Below are positions 19,188 through 28,978 of a stretch of DNA of 64,000 bases, piece after piece. The notes beneath the pieces were generated by a model. The model was given only the letters and a program-made list of their open reading frames with translations, was not told the DNA's origin and did no database searches. The position numbers and the translations under genes were made by a program. How positions within the stretch are numbered: the stretch's first letter is position 1; every line of letters begins with the position of its first letter. The DNA comes from Pycnococcus provasolii (Eukaryota; Chlorophyta; Pseudoscourfieldiophyceae; Pseudoscourfieldiales): NCBI GenBank assembly GCA_049487715.1, contig CP150548.1, positions 1,178,001 to 1,242,000 on the forward strand. The letters run 5' to 3'.

Positions 19188-20877
19188 TTATTCCTCGCGC
19201 GTCTCCGCCTCCGCCTCCGCCTCCGCCGTGATCTTTCCGAGAATCGTGCTGAGCTCCTCCATGCCCAAGCCTGATTCCGCGCTGACACGCACCATTGCCA
19301 CGGCAGGCTTTCCGAGCTCAACTGCGTCGGTCCCATCGTCTGAGTCGTCGCGCTCCGTGTCGTTTGCGAGCATGTATTCTTTAAGCCCTTGCTCGAAAGC
19401 GTCCGCCCGCTCCGCCGCACCATCAAGGTCCATCTTCGTCAGAGCGATCACGTGCGTGCGCTGCACGTACTGAGGGTTGTACATGCGCAGCTCGTCTCGT
19501 ACCGCGAGGTAGTCGTCGAGTGCGCCCGTTCCTTTCGAACCCGCCACGGCTGTGGGATCGGATCCGACGTCCACGCAGTGAAGCACGATGCGCGTTCGAC
19601 TGAGGTGGCGCAGGAACACGCGACCAAGACCGCGTCCGACATGAGCACCCTCGATGAGCCCAGGCAAATCTGCAATCACAGGCGCTGGCACATCCATGGG
19701 CGCATCCCACGCCTCCGAGCCAGCGCGAGCGAACGTACCTCCACCCGCTGGGGATGCGTTCGGCGCGAATGAAGGTGGCATGACGCCCAGATTGGGGATG
19801 AGCGTCGTGAACGGGTAATCCGCCACCTCCGGCTTGGCTCGCGTGATGGCAGCCAGAAGGCTGCTCTTCCCCGCGGATGGAAGTCCGACGATTCCCACGT
19901 CCGCGACGACGCGGAGCAGCAGCTCCAGTCTCGCCTCCTCGCCCGGCTGTCCCCTTGACGCTGCTTTCCAGTCATCCTCCTCTACGACGTACCCGCCGTC
20001 GTCGTCGTCGAATTCGTCATCGAATTCGCCGCCTCGTCGCCTTGGCGTGCCACGTTTCCTTCGACTTGGCGCCGTTACGCCAAGCCCCCCGTCACCTCCT
20101 CGGAGCACCACAGCCTCCTGCCACGGTTCCGTGAGTTCCGCGAGCACGCGTCTCGTTCTCTTTCTCCTGACGACGGTTCCCGGTGGCACGCCAACGCGCA
20201 GCGGCTCCGCTGCTGCGCTGCTGAGTACGTTCAACATTTGGTCGCCCGCCTTGCCTAGTCCGAGCCGAAGTCCCACGTCAGCGTTCGACCCGCTGGGTGC
20301 CGAGAGCGTTCCGGGCGTTTCGCAAGTGTAGTAGGCTGTCTAGGTTCGGGTCTGCGTAGAAGATGACGTCGCCTCCCCTGCTTCCTGGCACCGGCGCCCC
20401 TCTGGGGATGTAGATTTTCTTCCTCATGTTCCCACCAGGCTTGTACTTGAAGTTTCTGACGACATCCCCCTTTTTTTCCGTTCTGACCTCCCCCCGCCCG
20501 CCGTCTCCACTTCGCACGGTGACGAGCGCACTGTCGAACGTGAGGTGGTCAGGCTTGTCCTCCGCGTCGTTTCTGCTTTTATTTTTTTTGTAGTTGTTTG
20601 AAGGGGAAGGGGAAGGCGCAGGCGCACTCTTCCGCGCCTTCGTTTTCTTCCTTTGGTTTCGCGGTTTCGACGACGACGACGACGACGACGACGACGCCAT
20701 GCAGTACACATCAGGTGCAAGAGTTGAAGGGGAGGCCGTCGCGTAGGTTTGCCGAGTAGCCGCGAAGTGTGCGTTGTAAGGTAAGCGCGCTCCCGTGCAC
20801 GACGGTCGCCTGAGCTTTGCTGAAAGACGCGAGGTGGCGCGCATGACCATGGGGGAGGAAGTTGGCGGCGGCGCCAT
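19188..20877 (-). CDS. Obg-family GTPase (ObgC-like), one-base frame change
   Basis: The first part (20877 to about 20320) has a transit-like leader, a Ser run, then the Obg N-terminal domain (FDSALVTVRSGDGGRGEV, YIPRGAPVPGSRGGDVIFYADPNLDSLL). The second part continues in the next frame with VGVPPGTVV, then the G domain: G1 GLPSAGKSS, switch region DYPFTTLIPNLGV, G3 DLPGLIEGAH, G4 LTKMD. Together they cover a complete Obg protein of about 562 residues. Obg proteins act in late ribosome large-subunit assembly; plant ObgC is plastid-located. The frame moves by +1 between about 20330 and 20305 with no residues missing by comparison with the family, so an intron is unlikely. A single extra base, real or artefactual, explains it. 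Confidence 0.88.
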
Positions 20878-21032
20878 GGAGGGGAAGAATTGGAAATGGA
20901 GTATGGGGGATGAAATAAAGCCAACCCCGAATCAAACCGGTATCCCCCTGATGGCCTCTCCTCCATCCTGGTCTTCTCGCCCCCTCTCTCGGCTTTGCTT
21001 TCCCGATCCCTCCTCCCATCCCGCCGCGTTCG

Positions 21033-22133
21033 ATGATGGCGCCCTGCTCGTCGTCCTCCCTCAGGCTGGCTCGCTCCTCGGTTAGTTCTCGCGCTGGCCG
21101 CCTCGTCAATACCAAGGCTTCCTCAGTGGAGGCGCGAAAGGGATCCAAGGCGCAGGACTACCTCATCCACTCCATACCCAACAACGGACAGTGGCCCACC
21201 GGCGTGCCGCCCGTCATGGGAGGACACACCATGCCGTCGGGGGACGTCGCGCCGGAGTCCACCAGCACGACCGTGGGAACGGGAGGTGTACCCATGGTGT
21301 ACGAGTACGCCAGCGAGGCGGACGCTGTTTCTGTTGTCACGTATGCAGAGGGCGCCGCCGCGGCTGCTGGACTCGCCGACGACATCGTCACCGCCGCGAA
21401 CGAAAGCATTGCAAGCCGAGGGTGCTTCACACTCGCCGTCAGTGGCGGGTCGGCATCCAACGCGCTCGCGGGACTCGTCGGAGCGAGCACGGACTTCTCC
21501 AAGTGGCACATCTTCTTCGCCGACGAAAGATGCGTGCCGCTTGACAGCTCCGCGTCCAACTACAAGGCTTGCACCGCGAGCTTCATGGAACCCGCGGGAA
21601 TACCGGCGACGCAGGTGTACGCCATCAACCCCACGCTCGACCACGCAGGAGCTGCGACGGACTACGAGGCGAAGTTGAAGGCGGCGGTGAGCGCGGGTAC
21701 GCTCGATAAGACGGACGACGGGAGCATGCCAAGCTTTGACTACGTGCTCCTCGGCCTTGGGCCGGATGGGCACGTCGCGAGCCTGTTCCCGATGCGCGCG
21801 CAGACGGCGGCGAAGTCAGGGTGGGTCCTTTCGATCGACGACAGCCCGAAGCCGCCTTCGTGGCGCATCACGCTCAGCATGCCAGCCATCAACGCGTCGA
21901 AGAAGGTGTCCATCTGGGCCGTTGGCGAGTCCAAGGCTGAGATTGTGCAGCGCGCTCTCGAGGTGCAGAGCCTTCCCGGCGCGCTTCCTATCCAACTCGT
22001 AAGTCCTTCGCAGGGCACGATGCGGTGGTTCCTCGACACGGCTTCAGCGAGCGATCTCAGCCCGGAGACGTGGGGCGACTCCAAGCTGTACCCGCGCTCG
22101 ACGATTGCGAAATGTACTACGATAAAATTTTAA
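21033..22133 (+). CDS. PGL: 6-phosphogluconolactonase, probably plastid
   Basis: This 366-residue protein starts at ATG 21033 with a Ser/Arg-rich plastid leader. After a linker, the glucosamine-6-phosphate isomerase/6-phosphogluconolactonase fold is plain: FTLAVSGGSASNALAGL (substrate-phosphate loop), WHIFFADERCVP with the conserved DER, SNYKA, and DYVLLGLGPDGHVASLFP with the GxGxDGHxASLFP catalytic motif including the active-site His. It hydrolyses 6-phosphogluconolactone in the oxidative pentose phosphate pathway and supplies NADPH metabolism. All motif residues are intact. Confidence 0.94.
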   Translation: MMAPCSSSSLRLARSSVSSRAGRLVNTKASSVEARKGSKAQDYLIHSIPNNGQWPTGVPPVMGGHTMPSGDVAPESTSTTVGTGGVPMVYEYASEADAVSVVTYAEGAAAAAGLADDIVTAANESIASRGCFTLAVSGGSASNALAGLVGASTDFSKWHIFFADERCVPLDSSASNYKACTASFMEPAGIPATQVYAINPTLDHAGAATDYEAKLKAAVSAGTLDKTDDGSMPSFDYVLLGLGPDGHVASLFPMRAQTAAKSGWVLSIDDSPKPPSWRITLSMPAINASKKVSIWAVGESKAEIVQRALEVQSLPGALPIQLVSPSQGTMRWFLDTASASDLSPETWGDSKLYPRSTIAKCTTIKF

Positions 22134-22938
22134 GGTTACGGGAATGAAAATTTATGAGATGTAATGAAAATAAATTTTAAGGTTACTGGAATGGAATGTG
22201 TGTTTCTTCGTCCAATCACAGAACTATGAATGTTTTTGGTGAGAGGCATGCTTTCATGTTATCCAATGATCGCCCACCGGGTCTCATCACCCTATGGATG
22301 GTCGTGGTTGTGACACAAGGATAACAGGAACTGGTCGGGGGATCCGTCGTAGACTCGAGAGTATGTATTAGACTATCCCATCATCGTTGTTGGTTGCCAG
22401 CCAGCGTGTTGCGAGAGGACTTGCGAAAGTGCGAGAGAATGGTCAATGGACGTATTTCAATGGACCCCTGTGCGAGTGCGAGTGCGAGTGCCATGAGGCT
22501 GACAGGCGGAGAGGAGAACCCCCAGGGGAAAGGAAAGGAGAGGAAAGGGACGAAGGGACGGAACACTGGGCCGCGGCAACAGGCCAGAATTATTTATTAA
22601 GGGCCTGGTACATACAGTATGTAAGGTTTACCAGGATGTATGTAAGGGTACGGTACAAACACACCTACAGTACCGTACCGTACGCGGTCTGACCGGGTCT
22701 CGTAAGGTGGGCTTGTAGCACGCGAATAGTACTATGTACCGGTACATACAGCACAGGTTTCCCATACTGTAGTACTACAGCAGAGTGTTACCCAACAGTG
22801 CAGCTTACAGTTTCCAGTTTTCCAGTGCGCGCGCTCCCTTAAGGCTTACTTCCCTTCCCCATTTCCCCCTTCCCTCCGTCTCCGGTCTCCCTCCCTCCGG
22901 AGCATCTTATTCGTCCCTGCGGCTTGCACTGGTGTCCT
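22134..22938. other. Intergenic region with GTAC-rich palindromes and a small duplicated 3' end
   Basis: 805 bp without a supported gene. Just after the lactonase stop, a 22-bp segment (22125-22146, including the stop codon) recurs at 22173-22194 with one mismatch. The stretch 22605-22790 is unusually dense in GTAC, TACAGTA and CATAC palindromic words, resembling the region at 16930-16975. The rest holds the promoter of the ARMC2-like gene. Confidence 0.5.
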
Positions 22939-24299
22939 ATGGCGCGGCACAACATGAACATGGGCAATAACGTCGTGGACCCGCTGCTCGACTGCAATCG
23001 TTCGTCAGTCGCTAACGTACTCAAGGAAGCGAGGTAAGCGAGTTGTTGTTTTGTTGTTGATTCGTATGTTCTGTACTTGATATCTTTTCCTCTTTGTCTC
23101 ACCACGACACACACATACACACGTGCGATAATACGTCGTGTAGGGCGTCGCTCCGCGAACCGTCGCGGCCATTCACGCCGAGAGACGCGTCGAGGCGACT
23201 CTTCAACTCGTCCGACTTTGGAACGCAGAGGCCGCCGTCGGCGTACGGCGCACCAAGCACGAGAGAGTTTGCGCAGGCGGCGGGACTCAGAGGCACGCTC
23301 AAGCCGCTGCCGCCTCTGCACGCAACCGCAAAAGCCGCGCCGATCGGGCCGCTCGCGCCCATCGCCGCACCTGAAAGACCGCCGTCCGCGGGTGCACAAC
23401 GGAGCAGTCGAAGCAGCGGCGATCGGCCGCCAAGTTCGCGAGGACGGCCTCCCGCGGCGGCAAAGGCACACGCGCCGCCGCCGTGGGATGCAGCAACAGC
23501 CACGCTCAGGGCGGCGCCGGCCGCCGGAAGCGGCGTCTCAGGTGCTTGACGTGGATGCCGAGCGACGTGACTCGGCTGCCCAGGCTGCGGCGCCAGCGGT
23601 GTTGGAAGCTCGCGGCAGCGACGACCCACGCCTCTCCGCGTGGCGCGAAAAGGTGCGCACTGCGGTCGCCGCGCTGAACAAGGCGGCGGATGCGGGCGAC
23701 GAGGGTGGCATGCTCGCGCACACGGAGACGATGGGAGTTCTCGTCGACCAGGGCAAGCGCGCGGGCGCCGCGTCGTGGCTTGGGTGGCTTGCGAGCATGC
23801 TGTACGCCGACGCCAACGAGCAGTCACCATCCCCCGCGTGCGACGAGGATGCGCACGGAACGTGCCGCGAGGGAATGCAGCGTGCGCTCTTTCGCGTCGT
23901 CGAAGCGCCGCGCGCCGAGCTACTCCTGCGCGCGTGCCGATGTGTGCTCAGCCTCGCCGGCACGCCGCGCGAGGCGATCGTCGCACTCAAGGCGGTGTAC
24001 AAGGTGTCCAAGGAGGAGCGCCACGACATTCCCATGCGCCGCGAGAGACTGCTGCAGCCTCTGCTGCAGCTCGTCTGTGATGCGCTGCCGTCGGAGGTTC
24101 CCATCGAGGGGATGCAGGAGCCGATGCCCGCCGAGGCGCTCGTGTACGCCGCGGGTGCGCTGAAGAATTCGACGGCGAGCGACGAGGGCAATCAGAAGGC
24201 GCTGCTCAAGCTTGGCGCGGTGCCATCGCTGTGCGAGGCACTCGTCGAGCGAGCGACGCTCGAGCTTCGAAGACAGCAGCAGCAGGCACAGAAGAGCAA

Positions 24300-24333
<34 letters not shown>

Positions 24334-25797
24334 AACGACGGCAGAAGTGGCGGTGTTGCTCAGGTGGCTGTCCAGGTGGCGGCTCTGCTGCGCAACCTTG
24401 CGGACGCCTCAGGTGGTCTTCGGTCGTTCCAGGGTGCACCTGCGGCGGAGGCGCTCTCCGCGATGGTGGCGGCTTATCCTTCGTACGCGGAGCTCACGCT
24501 CAACACTTGCCGCGTTTTGAGTCGACTGAGCACTGACACGATGTGCCGCCTGGCGATGGAGCAATGCGCGACGCTCGGCCCGTGCCTCGTGGCTTCGCTC
24601 AAGGCGCATCCTGGCAACGCACCTCTCGTCGCGCGCGCGGCGTACGTGCTGGGAAACCTTACGATGGACTGCACACACGACGAGCGTCGGCGCCTTGGTA
24701 CTGAGCACGGCGGCGCGGGCGTCGTGAGCGCTCTCGTGCACCGCTACTCGTCAGCACTTGGAATCAAGCAGTCTTCTGACGAGTCGAAGTCGTCGTCGTC
24801 GGCGACGACGCCGGCGGCTTCGGCGCTGACGCCTGGGTCTCCCGCCGGAGACGCGCTCATCAAGCTGCTTCGCGTTCTCGCGAACCTGTCGATGGACTCC
24901 GACGTGGGCGAGCGCATCGCAAAGAGCAGCATCATCGCGTCGGACCTTCTCGGCATCGTCGAGAACCACAGCGGCGCGCTGTGCTCGCGCGGTGGCAGCG
25001 GAGGAGGTGGAGGAGGTCGCAACCTGCTTGAGGAGGAGCTTGCGCTGAATGCCGCGGCGGCCATCACAAACTTGTCGTACTGGCATGCGACTCCCGAGAA
25101 TGCCCTGCTGGGCAAGCACGCCGCCTCGGCCCCGCCCCTCCTTCTCCCGCTCCTGCTCAGCTCGCACGACGAGGCGGTGCTTGAGGCGGTTCGCGCGCTC
25201 GGAAACTGCTTTCGCCGCGCGGAGGCTCGCACCGCTGGTATTGCATGCCGCTGCGACGAGGCGCTCGTTCTGCTGCTGGACCACGCGCACCGAGAGGTTG
25301 CGTACCACGTCTGCGGCGCTCTCGTGAACCTTGCCACGGATGGCAAGCACGCATCGCAGCTTGCACGGTACGGCGCCTCGTCACGCCTTGGAGACCTGCT
25401 CGTGCGCGCGGCGTTGGCGGAACCTCGTCCTGACGCCGAGCTTGCATGCGTGGCAGGCAAGGCGTTGTACAACGCCGTTGCTCTGTGCGACGCATCTGAG
25501 GGCGTTGGCGCGAGTGCCGAGGAACTCGGCGACGTGTGCCGATGTCTGGAGGATGCAGAGCAGCATGCGCTGAGTTCGATGGCGGATGCGCTTGAAAAGG
25601 GCGACAAGCGTAAGTTTGTGGGCGACTTCGATGACGACGGTGGTAGTGATGAGGAGTTGGCGCTTTCGGAGTTCCTAAGTCTAAGCAAGCGTTTGAGAGA
25701 ATTGCTGCTTCGTCGTGGCGCGGTGATTGTGGATCACGACGAGGAGGAGGAGGAGGAGGAGTACGAGGAGTTGCCTGCGCCACCTCCTGCGCCCTGA
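22939..25797 (+). CDS. ARMC2: ARMC2-like armadillo-repeat protein (one intron, one frame change)
   Basis: Exon 1 is 22939-23033 (MARHNMNMGNNVVDPLLDCN). A GTAAGC donor and a GTAG acceptor bound a 110-nt intron (23034-23143), and exon 2 continues ASLREPSRPFTPRDASRRLF and SSDFGTQRPPSAY, a Ser/Pro/Arg-rich N-terminus as in ARMC2. From about 23550 the frame is +1 and encodes ARM repeats to the TGA before 25798 (SLCEALVERATLEL, LLRNLADASGG, LTLNTCRVLSRLS, LRVLANLSMD, CGALVNLATDGKHA). The stop in the first frame is at 23547-23549; no clean intron was found at the shift. In animals and Chlamydomonas ARMC2 assembles radial spokes of motile cilia, so a flagellate stage is implied. Length about 915 residues. 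The family call rests on N-terminal style plus ARM architecture. Confidence 0.72.
23034..23143 (+). other. Spliceosomal intron, 110 nt, ARMC2-like gene
   Basis: It begins GTAAGC and ends GTAG, is T-rich, and contains in-frame stops directly after the exon. Removing it joins an AG remnant with G to give an Arg codon and keeps the downstream frame open. Confidence 0.8.
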
Positions 25798-26227
25798 TTT
25801 GCAGTTATTGATGCACGATCATGTACAAAACACAGTAAGAACATATTTGTTAAACTTTAGTTTTGCAACCTTAGACTAAGTTGTGCGCGCGTGCCCCTCC
25901 GACGTGACTGACTGCATTTATGGGTTCTGCAACGGATCCCCAAATAGAGGAAAAGTGACCTGGTTTCCCCCCTCTCCCCCGATCTGGTTCCCCCTCGACC
26001 TCAGAGTCCCGGACTTGTTCGTCTTCGGTAATCGGTGACCTTCAGGCTGTCCGGGTCCCTCCCTCTTCGACTATTTTGTCACACCTTCGTTCGCGTGATG
26101 CCTCAGCCTCAGCCTCCACGTCGTTCCCAGCTCGCTCTCGCTTCAGAGATCAGACTCTAACTTTAAGGCGTTGCTCGTGGCTCATTTGCGCCATCGATTA
26201 CTCGATTACTCAACACCGCTGTGAAGA
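25798..26227. other. Intergenic, no gene seen
   Basis: 430 bp between two plus-strand genes, moderately AT-rich near the ARMC2-like 3' end and pyrimidine-rich toward the next start. Nothing further is recognised. Confidence 0.5.
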
Positions 26228-26724
26228 ATGCGATCTTTGCGTATGACTGCAGTTTTGCTCGTGACGCTCACAGCGTCATGTTCTTCATTGCCGGTGAATG
26301 CCACCACATACGACGGACAAGGACAAATCGTGGAAGATGTGAAACCTTTGCCGCCAATTTTGAAGCGCATGGAGAACATGGGACTGTCAGTGGACTATAC
26401 AGGCCTACCCACGCCTCGTGAAGTTGCTGAAGAATTTGCCGCGAAGTTTTTGGCACCAACTATCGCACAGTCAGCGAAGAACGACGGACAAGGACAAATC
26501 GTGGAAGATGTGAAACCTTTGCCGCCAATTTTGAAGCGCATGGAGAACATGGGACTGTCAGTGGACTATACAGGCCTACCCACGCCTCGTGAAGTTGCTG
26601 AAGAATTTGCCGCGAAGTTTTTGGCACCAACTATCGCACAGTCCGCGAAGAGTGTTGAAGTGTTTGCGAAGGCGTTACAGGTTACAGCGGATACAGTACA
26701 GGGTACGACGACGACGACGACGAC

Positions 26725-26756
<32 letters not shown>

Positions 26757-26905
26757 CGAAGCCGACGGCACCACCCGTGCAACCGTCGCCTGCTTTCGTT
26801 CCTAGGACAACCGTGGGTGGATTCGATGCCGAGCGCATTGACTTTGAGAGTATGCTGGCGGATCTTGAGAAGGAGGATGCTGAGTTGCAAGAGTTGGTTG
26901 GGTAA
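26228..26905 (+). CDS. Secreted protein with 57-residue internal duplication
   Basis: The ATG at 26228 begins a signal peptide (MRSLRMTAVLLVTLTASCSS). The next 114 residues are two nearly identical 57-residue units, each starting DGQGQIVEDVKPLPPILKRM and ending AAKFLAPTIAQSAK. A poly-Thr run of about 18 residues and a Pro-rich linker follow, and the protein ends with an acidic segment (FESMLADLEKEDAELQELVG). The family was not recognised. A Thr-rich linker is compatible with O-glycosylation in a secreted or wall protein. Length 225 residues; it converges on the minus-strand gene at 27077. Confidence 0.75.
26311..26652 (+). repeat. Two 171-bp in-frame tandem repeats
   Basis: 26311-26481 and 26482-26652 differ at only a few bases near the unit end (TCAGCGAAGAA versus TCCGCGAAGAG). 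The unit is a multiple of three, and the repeat lies wholly inside the coding region, indicating a very recent duplication or ongoing homogenisation. Confidence 0.95.
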
Positions 26906-27076
26906 ATGTTGTGCTGAGATTTCTTCTTTTTACGTTTCAAAAACATTGTCAAGACAAAACAATTTGTTTTTCCTCACTGAACTTATTAGTATGTATGTCA
27001 TTTTATTTGGGACACTTTCCCACCTCCTCCAAGCCAGCCACGTTTCATGCGAGCTCCAATGTTGCGTTGACCCTCT

Positions 27077-27682
27077 TCAGCTTCGCCGCATCGCCATGGC
27101 CGCGGCGGCTGTCATCTTCCCACGCAGTTCCAGTGCGATGAGTGCTGACTGTACGCGCGTGGCGACGCCGACGCACAGCTGCCGCGTCGCATTTGCGAGC
27201 GCGGTTGCAAAGATGGCGATGTTGAAGAGCGCGAGCGCCCACACGTACGTGTCTATGCTGATGAGGAACCTCCTTTTGAAGTCACGTCCTTCGTCACCTG
27301 AGCCGTCGCCGCCCCCGCCACCACGCCACCACCTTCCCTTTCCGTCGCCCCTGTTTCCTCCGTCGCCTCCGTCGCCTCCCCCACTTTCGAGCATTTCGTC
27401 GAGTTTGCGCGGATCCATGATGTCGAACATGGCGTGTTGCGCCGCGCCTGCCCCTCCTCCCGCGTACGACGTGCTGAGCGGCGGCACGCCTCGCGTGTTG
27501 GTCGTGAACGTGCCTGCGTCCCCGTCCCTGAATGCGCAGACGTGTCGCGCGTTGGCGGAGACTGTGGGTACGTTCGTGCTGGTTGCGGAGGCGACTGTGT
27601 TTGTTATTCTTGCTGCTGCGGCAGGCGTGGAAAAGGACGAGCAGCGCGATTGCATGGTTGGCACGAGTAGTAGCATCGGCAT
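27077..27682 (-). CDS. Hypothetical single-pass membrane protein, possibly organellar
   Basis: From the ATG at 27682 (MPMLLLVPTMQSR) the 201-residue product has a Ser/Ala/Arg-rich leader like a plastid or mitochondrial presequence. A segment DIMDPRKLDEMLESGG follows, then a Gly/Asp-rich run and one hydrophobic helix (TYVWALALFNIAIFATALA) near the C-terminus. No family was recognised. A longer open frame upstream to 27787 and a plus-strand open frame across the same stretch exist, so the gene call is moderate. The mixed leader, membrane and charged composition favours the minus strand. Confidence 0.5.
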   Translation of the reverse strand: MPMLLLVPTMQSRCSSFSTPAAAARITNTVASATSTNVPTVSANARHVCAFRDGDAGTFTTNTRGVPPLSTSYAGGGAGAAQHAMFDIMDPRKLDEMLESGGGDGGDGGNRGDGKGRWWRGGGGGDGSGDEGRDFKRRFLISIDTYVWALALFNIAIFATALANATRQLCVGVATRVQSALIALELRGKMTAAAAMAMRRS

Positions 27683-28144
27683 TGTGGCTGTACTGTAGCT
27701 GTAGGAACAGCGAAGAAGAGAGGAGGAGGGAAAGGTGTACTGTAGTAGTGTATCAGGTGACGCGACACGTCGTTTGCCAGGGTGCACACTGCCTGCACAC
27801 GGGGAGGACGGTGCTGGTACGGAGGAGGAGGGGGGGGAGAAGGACCTGGAACGCGGTTCTGGAAAGGCTTTTTTTTCTTCGACGGAGAACGGCCCCGCTC
27901 ATCACGCCCTTGTCACGCCACGCCAATTCCTCACTTTTGCTTTTGCTTTTGCTTTTGCTTTTGGAAGGGCAGTGGAAGGGGAGGGGTGAATCGGATCCTC
28001 GTTCAGATTTTTTTTTTCTCTTCTGGGGTTTTCCGTTTTCAACTCGTTCTCCATGGTGGTGGTGTTTGGGGGTTGGTCTCTGGGTTTGGTGTGGGTAGGT
28101 GTGTAGTGATGTTTTTTTTCTTCATGGTAAATTAGTAGTTTATC
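27683..28144. other. Intergenic with CTTTTG tandem repeat
   Basis: No gene is supported. A run of about five CTTTTG units occurs at 27934-27964, and the segment to 28120 is T- and GT-rich. Confidence 0.5.
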
Positions 28145-28675
28145 TTACACGCTAGGCTCGGGACACTGGGGTGGGTGCGCGGGATACAGGTCGCCGCACT
28201 CGCTCACCTCCACGAACGCGCCCGTCACTGCGTCAAAGAGGCAGTACAGCTTCTCCTGCGCACACTGCAGCTTGACTCTTCGAGGCGCGTGCCTCATCTT
28301 AGGGCCGCTGCTGCACCACCCGTTTGCACGCCGTGGGCACCGCTTATATCCCGCAAAGGACTCGACAGGTTGCTCGACGATGGCGACGTCGCCGTGTCTC
28401 TGGCCGAGTTGGCCGGCGTGCCCGGCATCCGCGGTTGTGCTATTCGGATCCCAGGGAGGGGGCGGTGGAGACGCAAGCTCGCTCACCGGCCCACCAAGTC
28501 TGACGCCTCCTTGCGTCCCAAAGAGCACCGCACACCCGAAGACGAGGGCGAGTATTGCGCCTGCGATGGTCGGCCACGTGCATATGGGTTCGTCGACGTC
28601 TTTTTGCTTGTCATCGGCGTCCGAGTCGTCGCCCGAGTCCTCGTACGTGGGGTTCGTGTACGTGGTCGACGCCAT
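28145..28675 (-). CDS. Hypothetical type II membrane protein with Cys-rich outer part
   Basis: The ATG at 28675 begins an acidic cytosolic tail (MASTTYTNPTYEDSGDDSDADD), then one transmembrane helix (TIAGAILALVFGCAVLFG). The outer part of about 110 residues is Pro-rich and then has eight Cys (for example YKRCPRRANGWC, LQCAQEKLYC, SECGDLYPAHPPQCPEP), spaced as for a small disulphide domain. No family was recognised; the pattern loosely recalls invertebrate chitin-binding-like modules, but this is not supported. Length 176 residues. Confidence 0.6.
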   Translation of the reverse strand: MASTTYTNPTYEDSGDDSDADDKQKDVDEPICTWPTIAGAILALVFGCAVLFGTQGGVRLGGPVSELASPPPPPWDPNSTTADAGHAGQLGQRHGDVAIVEQPVESFAGYKRCPRRANGWCSSGPKMRHAPRRVKLQCAQEKLYCLFDAVTGAFVEVSECGDLYPAHPPQCPEPSV

Positions 28676-28978
28676 GTGGGAAGGGAAGAATGATGTCAGT
28701 CAGGATGAATTCTCCAAACCCCGAAATCCAAACCCCGAAACCAGCTCTGACGCGGCAAACAAAACGCCGCTAGACACATTGAAACGGGGCCCTGACCGCA
28801 GGGCCCGGGGCCCGGGGGTTGTTCTTTTTCCGGCTGATCATGAGCAGAGCTTCCTTCCTTCCCTCGTCCCGGAAAGACTTGTCATCTTCAAGCTATATGC
28901 TATGCTAAGTTTTAGCTTGTTTCTTAATTGTTTCAAATTCAATGTCACAAAATGTATTTCTTACAAACTCTCTACATA
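28676..28978. other. Intergenic between two minus-strand genes
   Basis: 303 bp upstream of the membrane-protein gene and downstream of the sialidase-like stop. It includes a GGGCCC-rich stretch (28788-28817) and an AT-rich segment near 28900-28970. Nothing else is seen. Confidence 0.4.

Noticed and set aside
26589-27698. 369-residue plus-strand open frame
   Set aside because: Begins inside the duplicated-unit gene in another frame as an Arg run and has no recognisable motif; the minus-strand reading at 27077-27682 is more protein-like.
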